Of a DNA stretch of 64,000 nt, positions 40,448 to 52,577 are shown piece after piece. The DNA is taken from contig NZ_KQ948424.1 in the NCBI RefSeq assembly GCF_001514065.1, positions 779,568 to 843,567 of the forward strand, written 5' to 3'. The number at the start of each line of letters is the position of its first letter. Within the stretch, counting starts at the first letter, position 1. The DNA comes from Streptomyces antibioticus. Its GTDB lineage: Bacteria; Actinomycetota; Actinomycetes; Streptomycetales; Streptomycetaceae. The notes beneath the pieces are model-generated. The model saw only the letters and a program-made list of their open reading frames with translations. It was not told the DNA's origin and searched no databases. The position numbers and the translations under genes are program-made.

Positions 40448-40819
40448 TTACTTCTCCTTCTTGGCGCCGTAGCGGCTGCGGGCCTGCTTGCGGTTCTTGA
40501 CACCCTGGGTGTCAAGGGAGCCGCGGATGATCTTGTAGCGAACACCAGGCAGGTCCTTCACACGGCCACCACGCACGAGCACGATGGAGTGCTCCTGCAG
40601 GTTGTGTCCCTCACCCGGAATGTAAGCGGTGACCTCGATCCCGCTGGTCAGACGCACACGCGCGACCTTACGCAGGGCCGAGTTCGGCTTCTTCGGGGTG
40701 GTCGTGAACACACGCGTGCAGACGCCACGGCGCTGAGGGGAACCCTCGAGTGCGGGCGTCTTGTTCTTCTCGACCTTGTCCTGCCGGCCCTTACGGACCA
40801 GCTGCTGGATCGTAGGCAC
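40448..40819 (-). CDS. rpsL: 30S ribosomal protein uS12
   Basis: A 123-aa decoding-centre protein. It starts with GTG at 40819. Lys43 ([13 protein letters not shown]) and Lys88 ([10 protein letters not shown]), the residues changed in streptomycin-resistant mutants, are both wild type. It is the first gene of the str operon, about 190 bases downstream of a good promoter. Confidence 0.97.
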   Translation of the reverse strand: MPTIQQLVRKGRQDKVEKNKTPALEGSPQRRGVCTRVFTTTPKKPNSALRKVARVRLTSGIEVTAYIPGEGHNLQEHSIVLVRGGRVKDLPGVRYKIIRGSLDTQGVKNRKQARSRYGAKKEK

Positions 40820-41013
40820 TACTTCTCCGGTTTCTGTGTGCCGAATGGTGAAGCTAACCTGGAACGTCGCCGACCCACGCGGTCGGGTGTGTCGAATCCG
40901 GCAGACTCTCGCCGCGAAGCGAAAAGGGCGCAGATTACGGCGGCCGTGTCACGACTCGCGATGCGGCTGAAGACACGCACCAGAGCCAGGGCACACCCCA
41001 GGCACAAGGTCTG

Positions 41014-41042
41014 AGCGTACCTACCTCATGGACTTCGGTCAA
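41014..41042 (-). promoter_or_regulatory. rpsL (str operon) promoter
   Basis: On the minus strand, TTGACC (41042-41037) and TACGCT (41019-41014) are separated by 17 bases, an excellent vegetative promoter. The start point would be near 41007, giving a leader of about 190 bases. Confidence 0.75.
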
Positions 41043-41132
41043 AACAAATGAGGCGGGGTGCGACGCGCCGGAATTATCCCCGTTGCGCGCGGCTCCCGAC
41101 GATCTTCTTCCTGTCTACATCTGTGAATGTTG

Positions 41133-41147
41133 CTGAACCGCGTTCAG
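41133..41147. promoter_or_regulatory. palindrome upstream of the Crp-family gene
   Basis: CTGAAC and GTTCAG flank a CGC core (6-3-6, perfect). It lies 78 bases before the Crp/Fnr gene and could be an autoregulatory operator, though it does not match the E. coli CRP half-sites. Confidence 0.35.
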
Positions 41148-41224
41148 GTCGCCGACGAGTTCAGTACGTTGATGGGTCGCTGCGCAGAGTGACGAGCGCG
41201 GCGTCAGGGAGACGGGGGGCTTTC

Positions 41225-41932
41225 ATGACCGCGGCCTACTTACCGGGCGAGAACGGGCTGGACGACCGCGTGCCCTTCCTGGCCCGGCTGGAGCGGGAGG
41301 ACCGCGAGGCCCTGCTCGCCCTCGGCCGCGAGCTGCGCTTCCGCACCCGTGCCGTCCTGCTCCACCAGCACGAACCCTCGTCGTACGTGCTCTTCGTCAC
41401 CCATGGCTGGACCAAGGTCACCGCCGCCGCCGTCAACGGCTACGAGGCGCTCCTCGCCCTGCGCGGCCCCGGCGACATCGTCGGCGAGTCCGCGGCGCTG
41501 ACCGGGCGGCCCCGCTCGGCGACGGTGACGGCGCTGGAGCCGGTGCGCGCGGTCGTGGTGGACCGGGACCGGTTCACGGTGTTCCTCGCCGACTCCCCGG
41601 CCGTCTCGTACGCCCTGCTCGGCCTCACCTCCGACCGGATGCGCGCCGCCGACCAGCGCCGCATCGAGTTCGCCTCCATGCACGTACGCGAGCGCCTCGC
41701 CGCCCTCCTGCTGGAGCTGGCCCACACCAACGCCCGCTACACCGAGGCCGGCGTCGAACTCCTCGTCCCGCTCAGCAAGCAGGAGCTGGCCGGTTCGGTG
41801 GGCGCCTCCCGCGAGATGGTCCAGCGCCTGCTGAAGGACCTGCGGGACCGGGGGGTGGTGGTCACCGGCCGCCGCACGATGCGGATCGTGCGCATGGACG
41901 TGCTGCGCAGGATCGCGCGGGCGGAGTCCTGA
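41225..41932 (+). CDS. Crp/Fnr family transcriptional regulator
   Basis: A 235-aa regulator. The cyclic-nucleotide-binding domain spans about 18-130 with an intact phosphate-binding cassette: Gly87-Glu88, Ala90-Ala91-Leu92 and Arg97-Ser98-Ala99, matching the residues that hold the cyclic phosphate in E. coli CRP. A dimerisation helix follows, then a C-terminal winged helix-turn-helix with LSKQELAGSVGASREMVQRLLKDL. There are no FNR iron-sulfur cysteines. ATG 41225 follows a GGGGGG run. It precedes the cyclase-like gene by 123 bases on the same strand, so it may read the nucleotide made there; that link is inference. Confidence 0.88.
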   Translation: MTAAYLPGENGLDDRVPFLARLEREDREALLALGRELRFRTRAVLLHQHEPSSYVLFVTHGWTKVTAAAVNGYEALLALRGPGDIVGESAALTGRPRSATVTALEPVRAVVVDRDRFTVFLADSPAVSYALLGLTSDRMRAADQRRIEFASMHVRERLAALLLELAHTNARYTEAGVELLVPLSKQELAGSVGASREMVQRLLKDLRDRGVVVTGRRTMRIVRMDVLRRIARAES

Positions 41933-42055
41933 GGCCTACGGGCTTCCGCGCGTCCTCTGTGCACACGGTCACAGTTCCAGTGCGTCATCCGCCCTCTCGC
42001 CCACCCCGCCCCGAAGGCCACTCTTCTCGCCGTACGCCCAACCCGAAAGGCCACC

Positions 42056-42868
42056 ATGACCGACCCCGTGAACCGCACGATCCTCCTCCTGGACATCGAG
42101 AAGTTCAGCGACCGGGACGACGTGGAGCAGGCCTACTTACGGCGCATGCTCTACGACGTCACCGACCGCGCCCTGGAGAGCGCCGGGATCGACGAGACGC
42201 TGCGCCTGCGCGCCGACCGGGGTGACGCGGTGATGGAGCTGATCGACGCGAACGCGTCCGTGACCGCGCTGCTGCGCGCCCTGCTCACCGAGGTCCCGGC
42301 GCAGCTCCGCTCGGTCAACCGCATGGCGTCGAAATCGGCGCAGATCCGGCTGCGCGGAGTGGTCGCCGCCGGCTATGTCGCCGTCGACGAGCACGACGGC
42401 TGGGTCGGCTCCGACCTCAACCACGCCTGCCGCCTTCTGGACGCGGCCCTCCTGCGCGCGGCCCTGCGCGAACGCCGGGACGACTTCGCCCTGTGCGTCT
42501 CGGATGCCGTGCACGCCGGGATCGTGCGGCACGACCACCCCGGCATCCCGGCGGACGCCTTCCACAGCGTGACGGTGGACAGCAAGAACGGCCCCTTGAC
42601 GGCCTGGCTGCACGGGCCGGTGCCCGCGCGGTCCGACGACCACAGTGGAACGGGGGGCGGGGGAGCCCCGGTGCCGGGTGCCTCGGGGGACGGCCCGGCA
42701 CCGGGGCAGGCCCCGCCCGCGGTGTTCCACTTCACCGGCGGTTCCCCCTCCTTCGGCGGCAGCCTCGTCGCCGGGAACCAGCACGGGGTGTCCGGCGGGC
42801 AGGTCACCGGGAACGTGCATCTCGGCGGGGGCGGGAACGGCACCGGGACCGGGGGTGACGCGGCATGA
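42056..42868 (+). CDS. class III nucleotidyl cyclase-like protein (Pycsar cyclase candidate)
   Basis: A 270-aa cytosolic protein. Residues 7-195 resemble a class III cyclase homology domain: LLLDIEKFS puts a metal Asp at 13, RADRGDAV a second at 57, and GSDLNHACRL gives Asn122 and Arg126, the transition-state pair. So the main catalytic residues are present. A Pro/Gly/Ala-rich linker leads to a C-terminal motif (233-258) containing QHGVSGGQVTG, shared with the next protein. It is the first gene of the cassette and overlaps the next by ATGA. In Pycsar systems such cyclases make cCMP or cUMP on phage infection. Product and activity here are untested; it might also be an inactive sensor. Confidence 0.72.
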   Translation: MTDPVNRTILLLDIEKFSDRDDVEQAYLRRMLYDVTDRALESAGIDETLRLRADRGDAVMELIDANASVTALLRALLTEVPAQLRSVNRMASKSAQIRLRGVVAAGYVAVDEHDGWVGSDLNHACRLLDAALLRAALRERRDDFALCVSDAVHAGIVRHDHPGIPADAFHSVTVDSKNGPLTAWLHGPVPARSDDHSGTGGGGAPVPGASGDGPAPGQAPPAVFHFTGGSPSFGGSLVAGNQHGVSGGQVTGNVHLGGGGNGTGTGGDAA

Positions 42869-43083
42869 CGGTGCCCGCCTCCGAGGAGGTACCGGCGGCC
42901 GAACCGGTCCCCGATGAGCCCGAGGAACGTACGCAGGAGGCGCGGGCCGCGCAGCGAGAGCTGTTCGCGCACACCCCGGGGTTCATCCTGGGCCCGGGGG
43001 CCGGCTTCGGCGGCAGCCTGGTCGGCGGCGCGCAGCACGGGGTGTCCGGCGGGCAGGTCACCGGGGACGTGTTCCTCGGCGGC
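42752..43083 (+). repeat. paired glycine-rich motif in adjacent genes (direct repeat)
   Basis: Two 78-base or so segments, 42752-42829 (end of the cyclase-like gene) and 43006-43083 (start of the STAND-like gene), encode FGGSLV..., QHGVSGGQVTG and a LGG end. 22 of 26 residues agree, and 33 consecutive bases are identical, including synonymous positions. The Gln/Asn/Gly/Val pattern resembles bacterial amyloid-signalling motifs. Confidence 0.75.
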
Positions 43084-44961
43084 AAGACGGAGATCCACTA
43101 CAACGGGGCCGCCGCCATCGCCCATGTCTCCGGCGAGATCCCGTGCGAGCGACTCGCCGAACTGGCGAGCGTCTTCGTGGCGGGCCCGGCCTTCGAGGAG
43201 GCGCTGCGGCGGCTGCGCGAGGAACGCGTGCTGGTGCTCTCCGGCCCCCACGCCTGCGGCCGCTACGTGGCAGCCTGCATGCTGCTGCACCGTCTGGGCG
43301 TGCCCGCGGTGCACGCCCTGTCCGCGGAGACGACCCCGGCGACCCTCACCACCCAGCTCACCCGGACCGCCGGTTACGTCCTGCGCGACTTGCCGCTGAC
43401 GCGCAACCGGCCGCTGCGGGACGCTCACGTCTACGCGGCCGCCGACCAGCTCAAGCAGACCGACGGATATCTGGTCGTCACCGTCGAGAAGTCGCCGTTC
43501 CTGCTCGGGGTGACTGCGCTGGCCTGGGAGCCGCCGGACGCCGAGGACGTCGTACGGGCGAAACTCCGCCGGCGGGACGACGTGGAGGAGCTCCTCGCGC
43601 TCGCCCCCGTGCGCGAGTTCCTCGGCCGTGGCCCGCAACGGCCGGCGGAGGCGGCCGAGTTCGCCGACGTGCTGGCCGGCTACGACGGGAGCGCCGCCGC
43701 TCAGGCGCGGCTCGCGGACTTCGGGCAGACCGCGGTGGTGAAGCAGTGCCGGGACCGGCTCAGCGACACCGGCACCGAGCTGCGGGACAAGGCGTTCCTG
43801 ATCGCGCTGGCCGTCTTCGACCAGGCCCCGTACGTCCTCGCCGCCGAGCTCGCGGACAAGCTGTTCGTGCACTTCCAGCAGCTCCAGGAGCCGGAACAGC
43901 CGCCCGAGATACCGGTGTTCGGCCCGAGCGCCGAGGAACGGCTCGAACGGGCCGGCGCCGAGGGCGAGGTACGGGACGAGAGCACCGAGTGGGGGCCGGT
44001 GCCGCAGTTCACCGCCTACTTCCCGCGCGAGGACACCCCGCACGTGCTGCTCTCGGAGGTGTGGACGGGACATCCGTCGGCGCGTCCGGCGCTCGTGACC
44101 TGGCTGCGCCAGCTGGCCCGGGACGGCCGCCCGGTGGTCCGCACCCGGGCCGCCGCGGCAGCGGCCGTCCTCGCGCATGCGGACCTGCCCTCGGCCGTGG
44201 CCCTGCTGATCGACGGCTGGGCGGTGTCCCGCACCTTCGGTCCCCGGGTGACCGCGGCGAACACCCTGGTCCTCGCCCAGCTCCTGAACGCCCCGGTCGT
44301 GCTGCGACTGCTGAGCGAGTGGTGCACGGACAACCACTGGGCCCGTCGCTGGACCGCCATCCGCGCCCTGGGCCTGCTCGCCCCGCTCCGCCCCGACCTG
44401 GCGGCCACGGCGCTGAGCGCGCTCGCCGCCCGCGCCCGGGTGGACGACAGCACGCCGGCCGAGAGCAACAACCTCATCGAGTCGACGGCCCTGCTGCTGT
44501 CGGTGGGCTCCCGCCGCGGCGAGATGCTCTCCGAGCTGGTCCGCCTGCTGCAACACGACACACCCTCGGTACGGGCCCTCGCCCTGGCCGGTTTCCTACG
44601 GGCCTGCGACAACGCCGACGAGGGCGCGCTCGTCGAGTGGTACGCCGACACCGGCATGTACGAGACCGACTCGGCCCGCGATGTCGCCGCCCTGTGGCGC
44701 GCCGCCCTCGGCGACCGCGCCCACACCCGGCAGGCCCTGAACGCCCTGCGCACCTGGACATATGCCGCCCAGCGCCGCCCGGACGCCGCCCAGGCCCTGG
44801 AGCTGCTGCTGCCCGCCCTGATCGTCACGGCGGCCGACCGCGACCGCCTGGACCACGAACTGCGCACGATGCGAGCGGAGGACGGCGGCCCACGCCCCCC
44901 GGTGGCGGACCGCCTGCTCTCCGCGCTCCACCCCTCCACACCTGCTCAGCCTAGGAGTTGA
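42865..44961 (+). CDS. STAND-like protein with degenerate P-loop and HEAT-like repeats
   Basis: A 698-aa protein. After an acidic N-terminus comes the shared glycine-rich motif (48-73). Residues about 100-350 resemble a STAND-type NTPase (nSTAND3-like: FVAGPAFEEALRRLREERVLVLSGPHACGRY), but the P-loop at 127-134 has Arg-Tyr where Lys-Ser/Thr is expected, so nucleotide hydrolysis is doubtful. A Walker-B-like DGYLVVTVE lies near 200. From about 370 to 690 there are repeated helical pairs like HEAT repeats. Such proteins serve as NLR-like sensors in conflict systems. It overlaps the cyclase-like gene by ATGA and is 3 bases from the SPFH gene. Confidence 0.65.
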   Translation: MTVPASEEVPAAEPVPDEPEERTQEARAAQRELFAHTPGFILGPGAGFGGSLVGGAQHGVSGGQVTGDVFLGGKTEIHYNGAAAIAHVSGEIPCERLAELASVFVAGPAFEEALRRLREERVLVLSGPHACGRYVAACMLLHRLGVPAVHALSAETTPATLTTQLTRTAGYVLRDLPLTRNRPLRDAHVYAAADQLKQTDGYLVVTVEKSPFLLGVTALAWEPPDAEDVVRAKLRRRDDVEELLALAPVREFLGRGPQRPAEAAEFADVLAGYDGSAAAQARLADFGQTAVVKQCRDRLSDTGTELRDKAFLIALAVFDQAPYVLAAELADKLFVHFQQLQEPEQPPEIPVFGPSAEERLERAGAEGEVRDESTEWGPVPQFTAYFPREDTPHVLLSEVWTGHPSARPALVTWLRQLARDGRPVVRTRAAAAAAVLAHADLPSAVALLIDGWAVSRTFGPRVTAANTLVLAQLLNAPVVLRLLSEWCTDNHWARRWTAIRALGLLAPLRPDLAATALSALAARARVDDSTPAESNNLIESTALLLSVGSRRGEMLSELVRLLQHDTPSVRALALAGFLRACDNADEGALVEWYADTGMYETDSARDVAALWRAALGDRAHTRQALNALRTWTYAAQRRPDAAQALELLLPALIVTAADRDRLDHELRTMRAEDGGPRPPVADRLLSALHPSTPAQPRS

Positions 44962-44964
44962 CCC

Positions 44965-46491
44965 ATGGCGGACTTCCGCCGTCAGCCGGAGTGGCAGCAA
45001 CAGGCCGACCGGCACAGCACATTGATCGACCCGGTCCTCACCGTGAAGCCCATCTCGCGGTTCGACTACACCGCGCGCCGCCAGATCACCGCGATCGACC
45101 ACGCCCTGGTCTTCGCGACGGCGGGCGGGGCGTACGACGTCTACGTCCCGCCGCACCGCCCCAGCCGCACGGACGCCGCGACCCGCCGCTACATCTCGGT
45201 CTACGAGGTCGACATGGGCAGCCACCCGGTGCGCCTCGACCTCCAGCTGCCCAGCGACGACGACGCGTTCGCCTTCGGCGCGACGGCCGACCTCACCTGG
45301 CGGGTGCACGATCCCGAGGCCTTCGTCCGCAGCGGCGAGCGGGACGTCCCGACCCGTCTGACCCGAGAACTCCAGCAGTTCGCCCGCCCGGTCAGCCGCG
45401 GCTTCTCCATCGAGGACAGCGCGATGGCGGAGGCGGCGGTGCAACAGGCCCTGTCCGTCGGCTCCTTCGCGGCCGGCATCGGCCTGACGGTCACCTGCGT
45501 CCTCCGGCTCAGCCTCGACGACGAGGCGATCGCCCACCGGCGCCGGCAGCGGGCGCTGCGCTACGAGACGGACATGCTCGACCCCGAGCACGCGTACCGG
45601 ATGCGGCTGGCACAGCAGAGCTTCGAGCTGGAGGCGCTGCAACAGCGTCAGCAGCAGCAACTGGTGGGCGAGAAGATCCACTTCTACCAGTACTGGCTCC
45701 AGCACGGCGGGGTCGGCGCCTGGGCCCTCCATCTCTCCGCCCACCCCGAGGACACCCAGCTGGTCATCAACAACATCCACCACGACCAACTGACCTTCAT
45801 CAAAACTCAGTTGGAACTGGTCAGCGGCGATGACCTGGAGGACTACCAGAAGGCCGCGTCCCTGAAGCAGATCCGCCAGGAGATCGACGAGCTCCTCCAC
45901 CGCAGAACCCAGCCCCCAGCCGCCACCGCCGGCGAACTCCCCGCCGCCCCCACTCCCCCACCGGGCCCCGCCTACCCGGGAGACACGGCGACACCGGGAA
46001 CGCCGACGTACGGGCCAGGACAAGGGGCGACGCCGGGAACGCCGACATCGGCATACGGCCCGCCGCCGGGGACACCGACCCCGGGGATGCCGTACGTGCC
46101 GGGAGCCGGGCCGGTGCCGGGAGCGCCGTACCCACCCTTCCCGAGCCCGCCCCATGTGCCGGGCGCCGGTCCGGGCGCGACGCAGACGCCCGGGACCGGG
46201 CCGGTGCCCGGAACTCCGTACGTGCCCGCCCAGGTCCCGGGGACGGGAGTCCCGCCGTCGCCGTACGCACCCACCGGCCCCGTCGCCACCGGGCCGGTTC
46301 CCGGCGGCGCACCCACGCCCGGGCCACCGCCCTCCCCGTACGCATCGCCCGCGCCCGGCGCCGACCCCGCGCCGTACGCAGCAGGCGGCCCCGTGCCGGT
46401 CACACCCCCCGCGCCGGGACCGTACCCACCGCCCCACCCCGGCACCCCCGCCCCGCCGGAGCCGCCCGCCGCCGACGCGGAGCCCTCATGA
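44965..46491 (+). CDS. SPFH/band-7-like protein with proline-rich tail
   Basis: A 508-aa protein. Residues about 25-250 look like an SPFH (stomatin/prohibitin/HflK) domain: RLDLQLPSDDDAFAFGATADLTWRVHDPEAF and a following helical region with long EAYRMRLAQQSFELEALQQRQQQQ-type coil. Residues from about 312 to the end are a Pro/Gly/Thr/Tyr-rich low-complexity tail. There is no N-terminal membrane helix, so membrane contact would be peripheral or through partners. TAGGAG lies 7 bases before the ATG. SPFH proteins scaffold membrane proteases and some defence complexes. Its stop overlaps the next start (ATGA). Confidence 0.65.
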   Translation: MADFRRQPEWQQQADRHSTLIDPVLTVKPISRFDYTARRQITAIDHALVFATAGGAYDVYVPPHRPSRTDAATRRYISVYEVDMGSHPVRLDLQLPSDDDAFAFGATADLTWRVHDPEAFVRSGERDVPTRLTRELQQFARPVSRGFSIEDSAMAEAAVQQALSVGSFAAGIGLTVTCVLRLSLDDEAIAHRRRQRALRYETDMLDPEHAYRMRLAQQSFELEALQQRQQQQLVGEKIHFYQYWLQHGGVGAWALHLSAHPEDTQLVINNIHHDQLTFIKTQLELVSGDDLEDYQKAASLKQIRQEIDELLHRRTQPPAATAGELPAAPTPPPGPAYPGDTATPGTPTYGPGQGATPGTPTSAYGPPPGTPTPGMPYVPGAGPVPGAPYPPFPSPPHVPGAGPGATQTPGTGPVPGTPYVPAQVPGTGVPPSPYAPTGPVATGPVPGGAPTPGPPPSPYASPAPGADPAPYAAGGPVPVTPPAPGPYPPPHPGTPAPPEPPAADAEPS

Positions 46492-47000
46492 CCGCGCCGG
46501 TCACCGCTCCCCCGGGCCGGCAGGTGGCCGAACGTCTCCTCGGCGAGATGCGCGGGGAGATAGCCCGTGCCGACAGCAAGGCGTCCGTGCTGGTCGCGGC
46601 GCTCGGGATGACCGCGGGGGTGTTCAGCGGACTCGTGGCGGGACGCCAGTGGAGCCCGCAGTCGCTCTCGGTTCCCGGCGCCGTCCTGTGGTGGGCCGGA
46701 GTCGTCGCGTTCGCCCTGTCGCTGTTCGCGCTGCTGCTCGCCGTACTGCCTCGCTACGGCAACGGCGCATGGGCCCCGGGGCGCCCCCTCTGCTACTTCG
46801 GCGACGTCCAACGCGCCGTGCACGAAGGCCGGTTGGCCGAGGCTCTCGCCGACACCGAACGCGACCCGGCCGCCGGCCTCACGACGTCCCTCACCGAGAC
46901 CAGCCTCATCGCCGCTCGCAAGCACCAGTGGATCCGCGCCGGCCTGATCGCCTTCTGCGTGGGCGCGCTGCTGCTCCCGGCGGGCCTGTTGACCGGCTGA
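46488..47000 (+). CDS. PycTM-like three-helix membrane protein (Pycsar effector candidate)
   Basis: A 170-aa protein. An amphipathic N-terminal helix (VAERLLGEMRGEIARADSKAS) leads into the first membrane helix at about 33-52, the second at about 62-85, and the third at about 148-168. The ADSKASVLVA entry followed by two close helices, a cytosolic helical segment and a final helix matches the DUF5706/PycTM family, which in Pycsar binds the cyclic pyrimidine signal and permeabilises the membrane. It is in the same operon as the cyclase-like gene. Family call is by eye and needs an HMM search. Confidence 0.68.
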   Translation: MTAPVTAPPGRQVAERLLGEMRGEIARADSKASVLVAALGMTAGVFSGLVAGRQWSPQSLSVPGAVLWWAGVVAFALSLFALLLAVLPRYGNGAWAPGRPLCYFGDVQRAVHEGRLAEALADTERDPAAGLTTSLTETSLIAARKHQWIRAGLIAFCVGALLLPAGLLTG

Positions 47001-47048
47001 GTCCGCCACCCCACACGTACCCACCATCACGCGAGCACAAGGAGCCCC

Positions 47049-48488
47049 GTGTCCCAACCACCGGAACCGGCCGCCACTCCGGACCGACCGCATCCCGCAG
47101 AGCCGCCCCCGCCCGTCTACCCCACGGCCGCACCACCGCCTCAATACCCGTCGGCCGCACCACCACCGCAGTACCCCGCGAGCCCGGCACCCGCCTACCC
47201 GGCGCCCCCCGCCCCATCCCCCACGGCACCGCCCCCGCAGTACCCCACAGGGCCCGCCGCCCACTACCCCACCGGCGCCGCCCCGCAGTACCCCACAGGG
47301 CCCGACGCCCACTACCCCGCCGGTGCCGCCCCGCAGTACCCCACCGCCGCAGCGGCCCCGTACTCCACCGCGCCGACGACCCCGAACCCAACCGTCGCAC
47401 CACCCCCGTACCCCACCGCCCCGACGGCCGCCCCGCCCCAGTACGCGCCCACTGGCGCCCCGTACATCCCCCCACAGCCCACCACCGCCACCGCCGCCAC
47501 TGCCCCCGGCTCCGCGCCCGCCGACCCCGCCCCCGACGACCTCGACTACCGTCACCTCGGCTCCCGAGTCCACGTCGCCGCACACCAGCGCGGCGCCGAC
47601 GCCACCGCGATAGGGAGCCTGCTGGTCCATGTGCCGAGCCTCGTCGTGAGCGCGGCCGTGGTCAGTGCCATCGCGTTCGCGCTGCTGGGCAAGGCAGGCG
47701 GCTGGATCGTCGTCCTCGCCTGGCTGGCCAGCGGAGGTCTCGTCTTCCACCGCCCCACCGAGCTCGCCTTCGCCCACCGCGTCCTCAAGCTCCGCGCCCC
47801 GCTGGCCCAGGAGCAGGCCCGGCTCGAACCGATCTGGCGTGAGGTCACCGCCCGCGCCGGCATCGAGGCGCACACCTACGAACTCATGGTGGAGAACAGC
47901 CCCGAGCTCAACGCCTCGGCGGTCGCCGGACACGTCGTCAGCGTCACGACGTACGCCCTCAACGAGATCCCCAGCAGCAACCTGGCCGCCGTACTCGCCC
48001 ATGAACTCGGCCACCACACCGGCGGTCACGCCTGGGCCGGACTGCTCGGCTACTGGTACTCGCTGCCCGGCCGGATCGCCTGGACGGTCACGAAGTTCGT
48101 GGCACGGATCGCCCTGGCCATCGCCGCCGTGCTGTCCTGGCGGGCCTACTTCCTGGTCGCGTTCGTCATCGGCATGTGCCTGATCGGCGGGTTCATGGCG
48201 GCCTGGTACGTCACCCTGCCCCTCGTCCTCGCCCCCTACCTGCTCGCGTTCATGGGCCGCAAGGCCGAGCTGCGCGCCGACCAGCAGGCCGCCGTGCTCG
48301 GTTTCGCCGGGCAGATGACCCAGGTGCTGCACCAGTTGCAGGCGGAGGAGGACCGCGAGAAGGCGCAGATCGTGGCGGCCGGCCACCGGCTCAAAGAGCC
48401 CGGCACCTTCGCCCGGCTGCTCTCCACCCACCCCGACCACCACACCCGCATCCGCGCCCTGGAACCGTACCTCCGCACCGGCCTCTGA
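47049..48488 (+). CDS. M48-family membrane metalloprotease with proline/tyrosine-rich N-terminus
   Basis: A 479-aa protein. GTG 47049 has AAGGAG 5 bases upstream. Residues 1 to about 155 are Pro/Tyr/Ala-rich repeats (QYPT-like). Two hydrophobic helices follow (about 197-235). The zinc motif HELGHH is at 318-323, with the third ligand Glu407 and Asp411 in AELRAD. Two further helices lie between them (about 350-400). This is the HtpX-like arrangement. It ends the five-gene cassette, 48 bases after the PycTM-like gene. HtpX proteases degrade damaged membrane proteins, and pairing with an SPFH protein suggests a membrane-surveillance or killing role. Confidence 0.78.
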   Translation: MSQPPEPAATPDRPHPAEPPPPVYPTAAPPPQYPSAAPPPQYPASPAPAYPAPPAPSPTAPPPQYPTGPAAHYPTGAAPQYPTGPDAHYPAGAAPQYPTAAAAPYSTAPTTPNPTVAPPPYPTAPTAAPPQYAPTGAPYIPPQPTTATAATAPGSAPADPAPDDLDYRHLGSRVHVAAHQRGADATAIGSLLVHVPSLVVSAAVVSAIAFALLGKAGGWIVVLAWLASGGLVFHRPTELAFAHRVLKLRAPLAQEQARLEPIWREVTARAGIEAHTYELMVENSPELNASAVAGHVVSVTTYALNEIPSSNLAAVLAHELGHHTGGHAWAGLLGYWYSLPGRIAWTVTKFVARIALAIAAVLSWRAYFLVAFVIGMCLIGGFMAAWYVTLPLVLAPYLLAFMGRKAELRADQQAAVLGFAGQMTQVLHQLQAEEDREKAQIVAAGHRLKEPGTFARLLSTHPDHHTRIRALEPYLRTGL

Positions 48489-48501
48489 ACCCGGACACGC
48501 C

Positions 48502-48542
48502 GAAGGGCGGTCACCTCGTACGAAACGAGGTGACCGCCCTTC
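48502..48542. terminator. convergent terminator between M48 gene and rpoC
   Basis: A perfect 18-bp stem (48502-48519 with 48525-48542) with a 5-base loop lies between two converging stop codons. It insulates the accessory cassette from the rpoBC operon. Confidence 0.88.
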
Positions 48543-48577
48543 AGAACTTCAGGACTTCTGGACTTCAGAACCGACTA

Positions 48578-52477
<3,900 letters not shown>

Positions 52478-52577
52478 TATGCGTCAATCCCTCTCAGGGT
52501 TGTAAGTCTTGGGGTCTGAAACGGGGGTCCTGGGGCCGGCCGGAGGTTCCTCACCAGGTCCTCCGGCCGGACTCCCG

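Noticed and set aside
37722-40472. A 916-aa plus-strand frame opposite fusA and rpsG
   Set aside because: Shadow frame across two certain genes.
45960-46480. Short repeated units that could suggest a CRISPR array or minisatellite
   Set aside because: They are imperfect proline/glycine codon repeats in the SPFH tail; there are no constant repeats with unique spacers.
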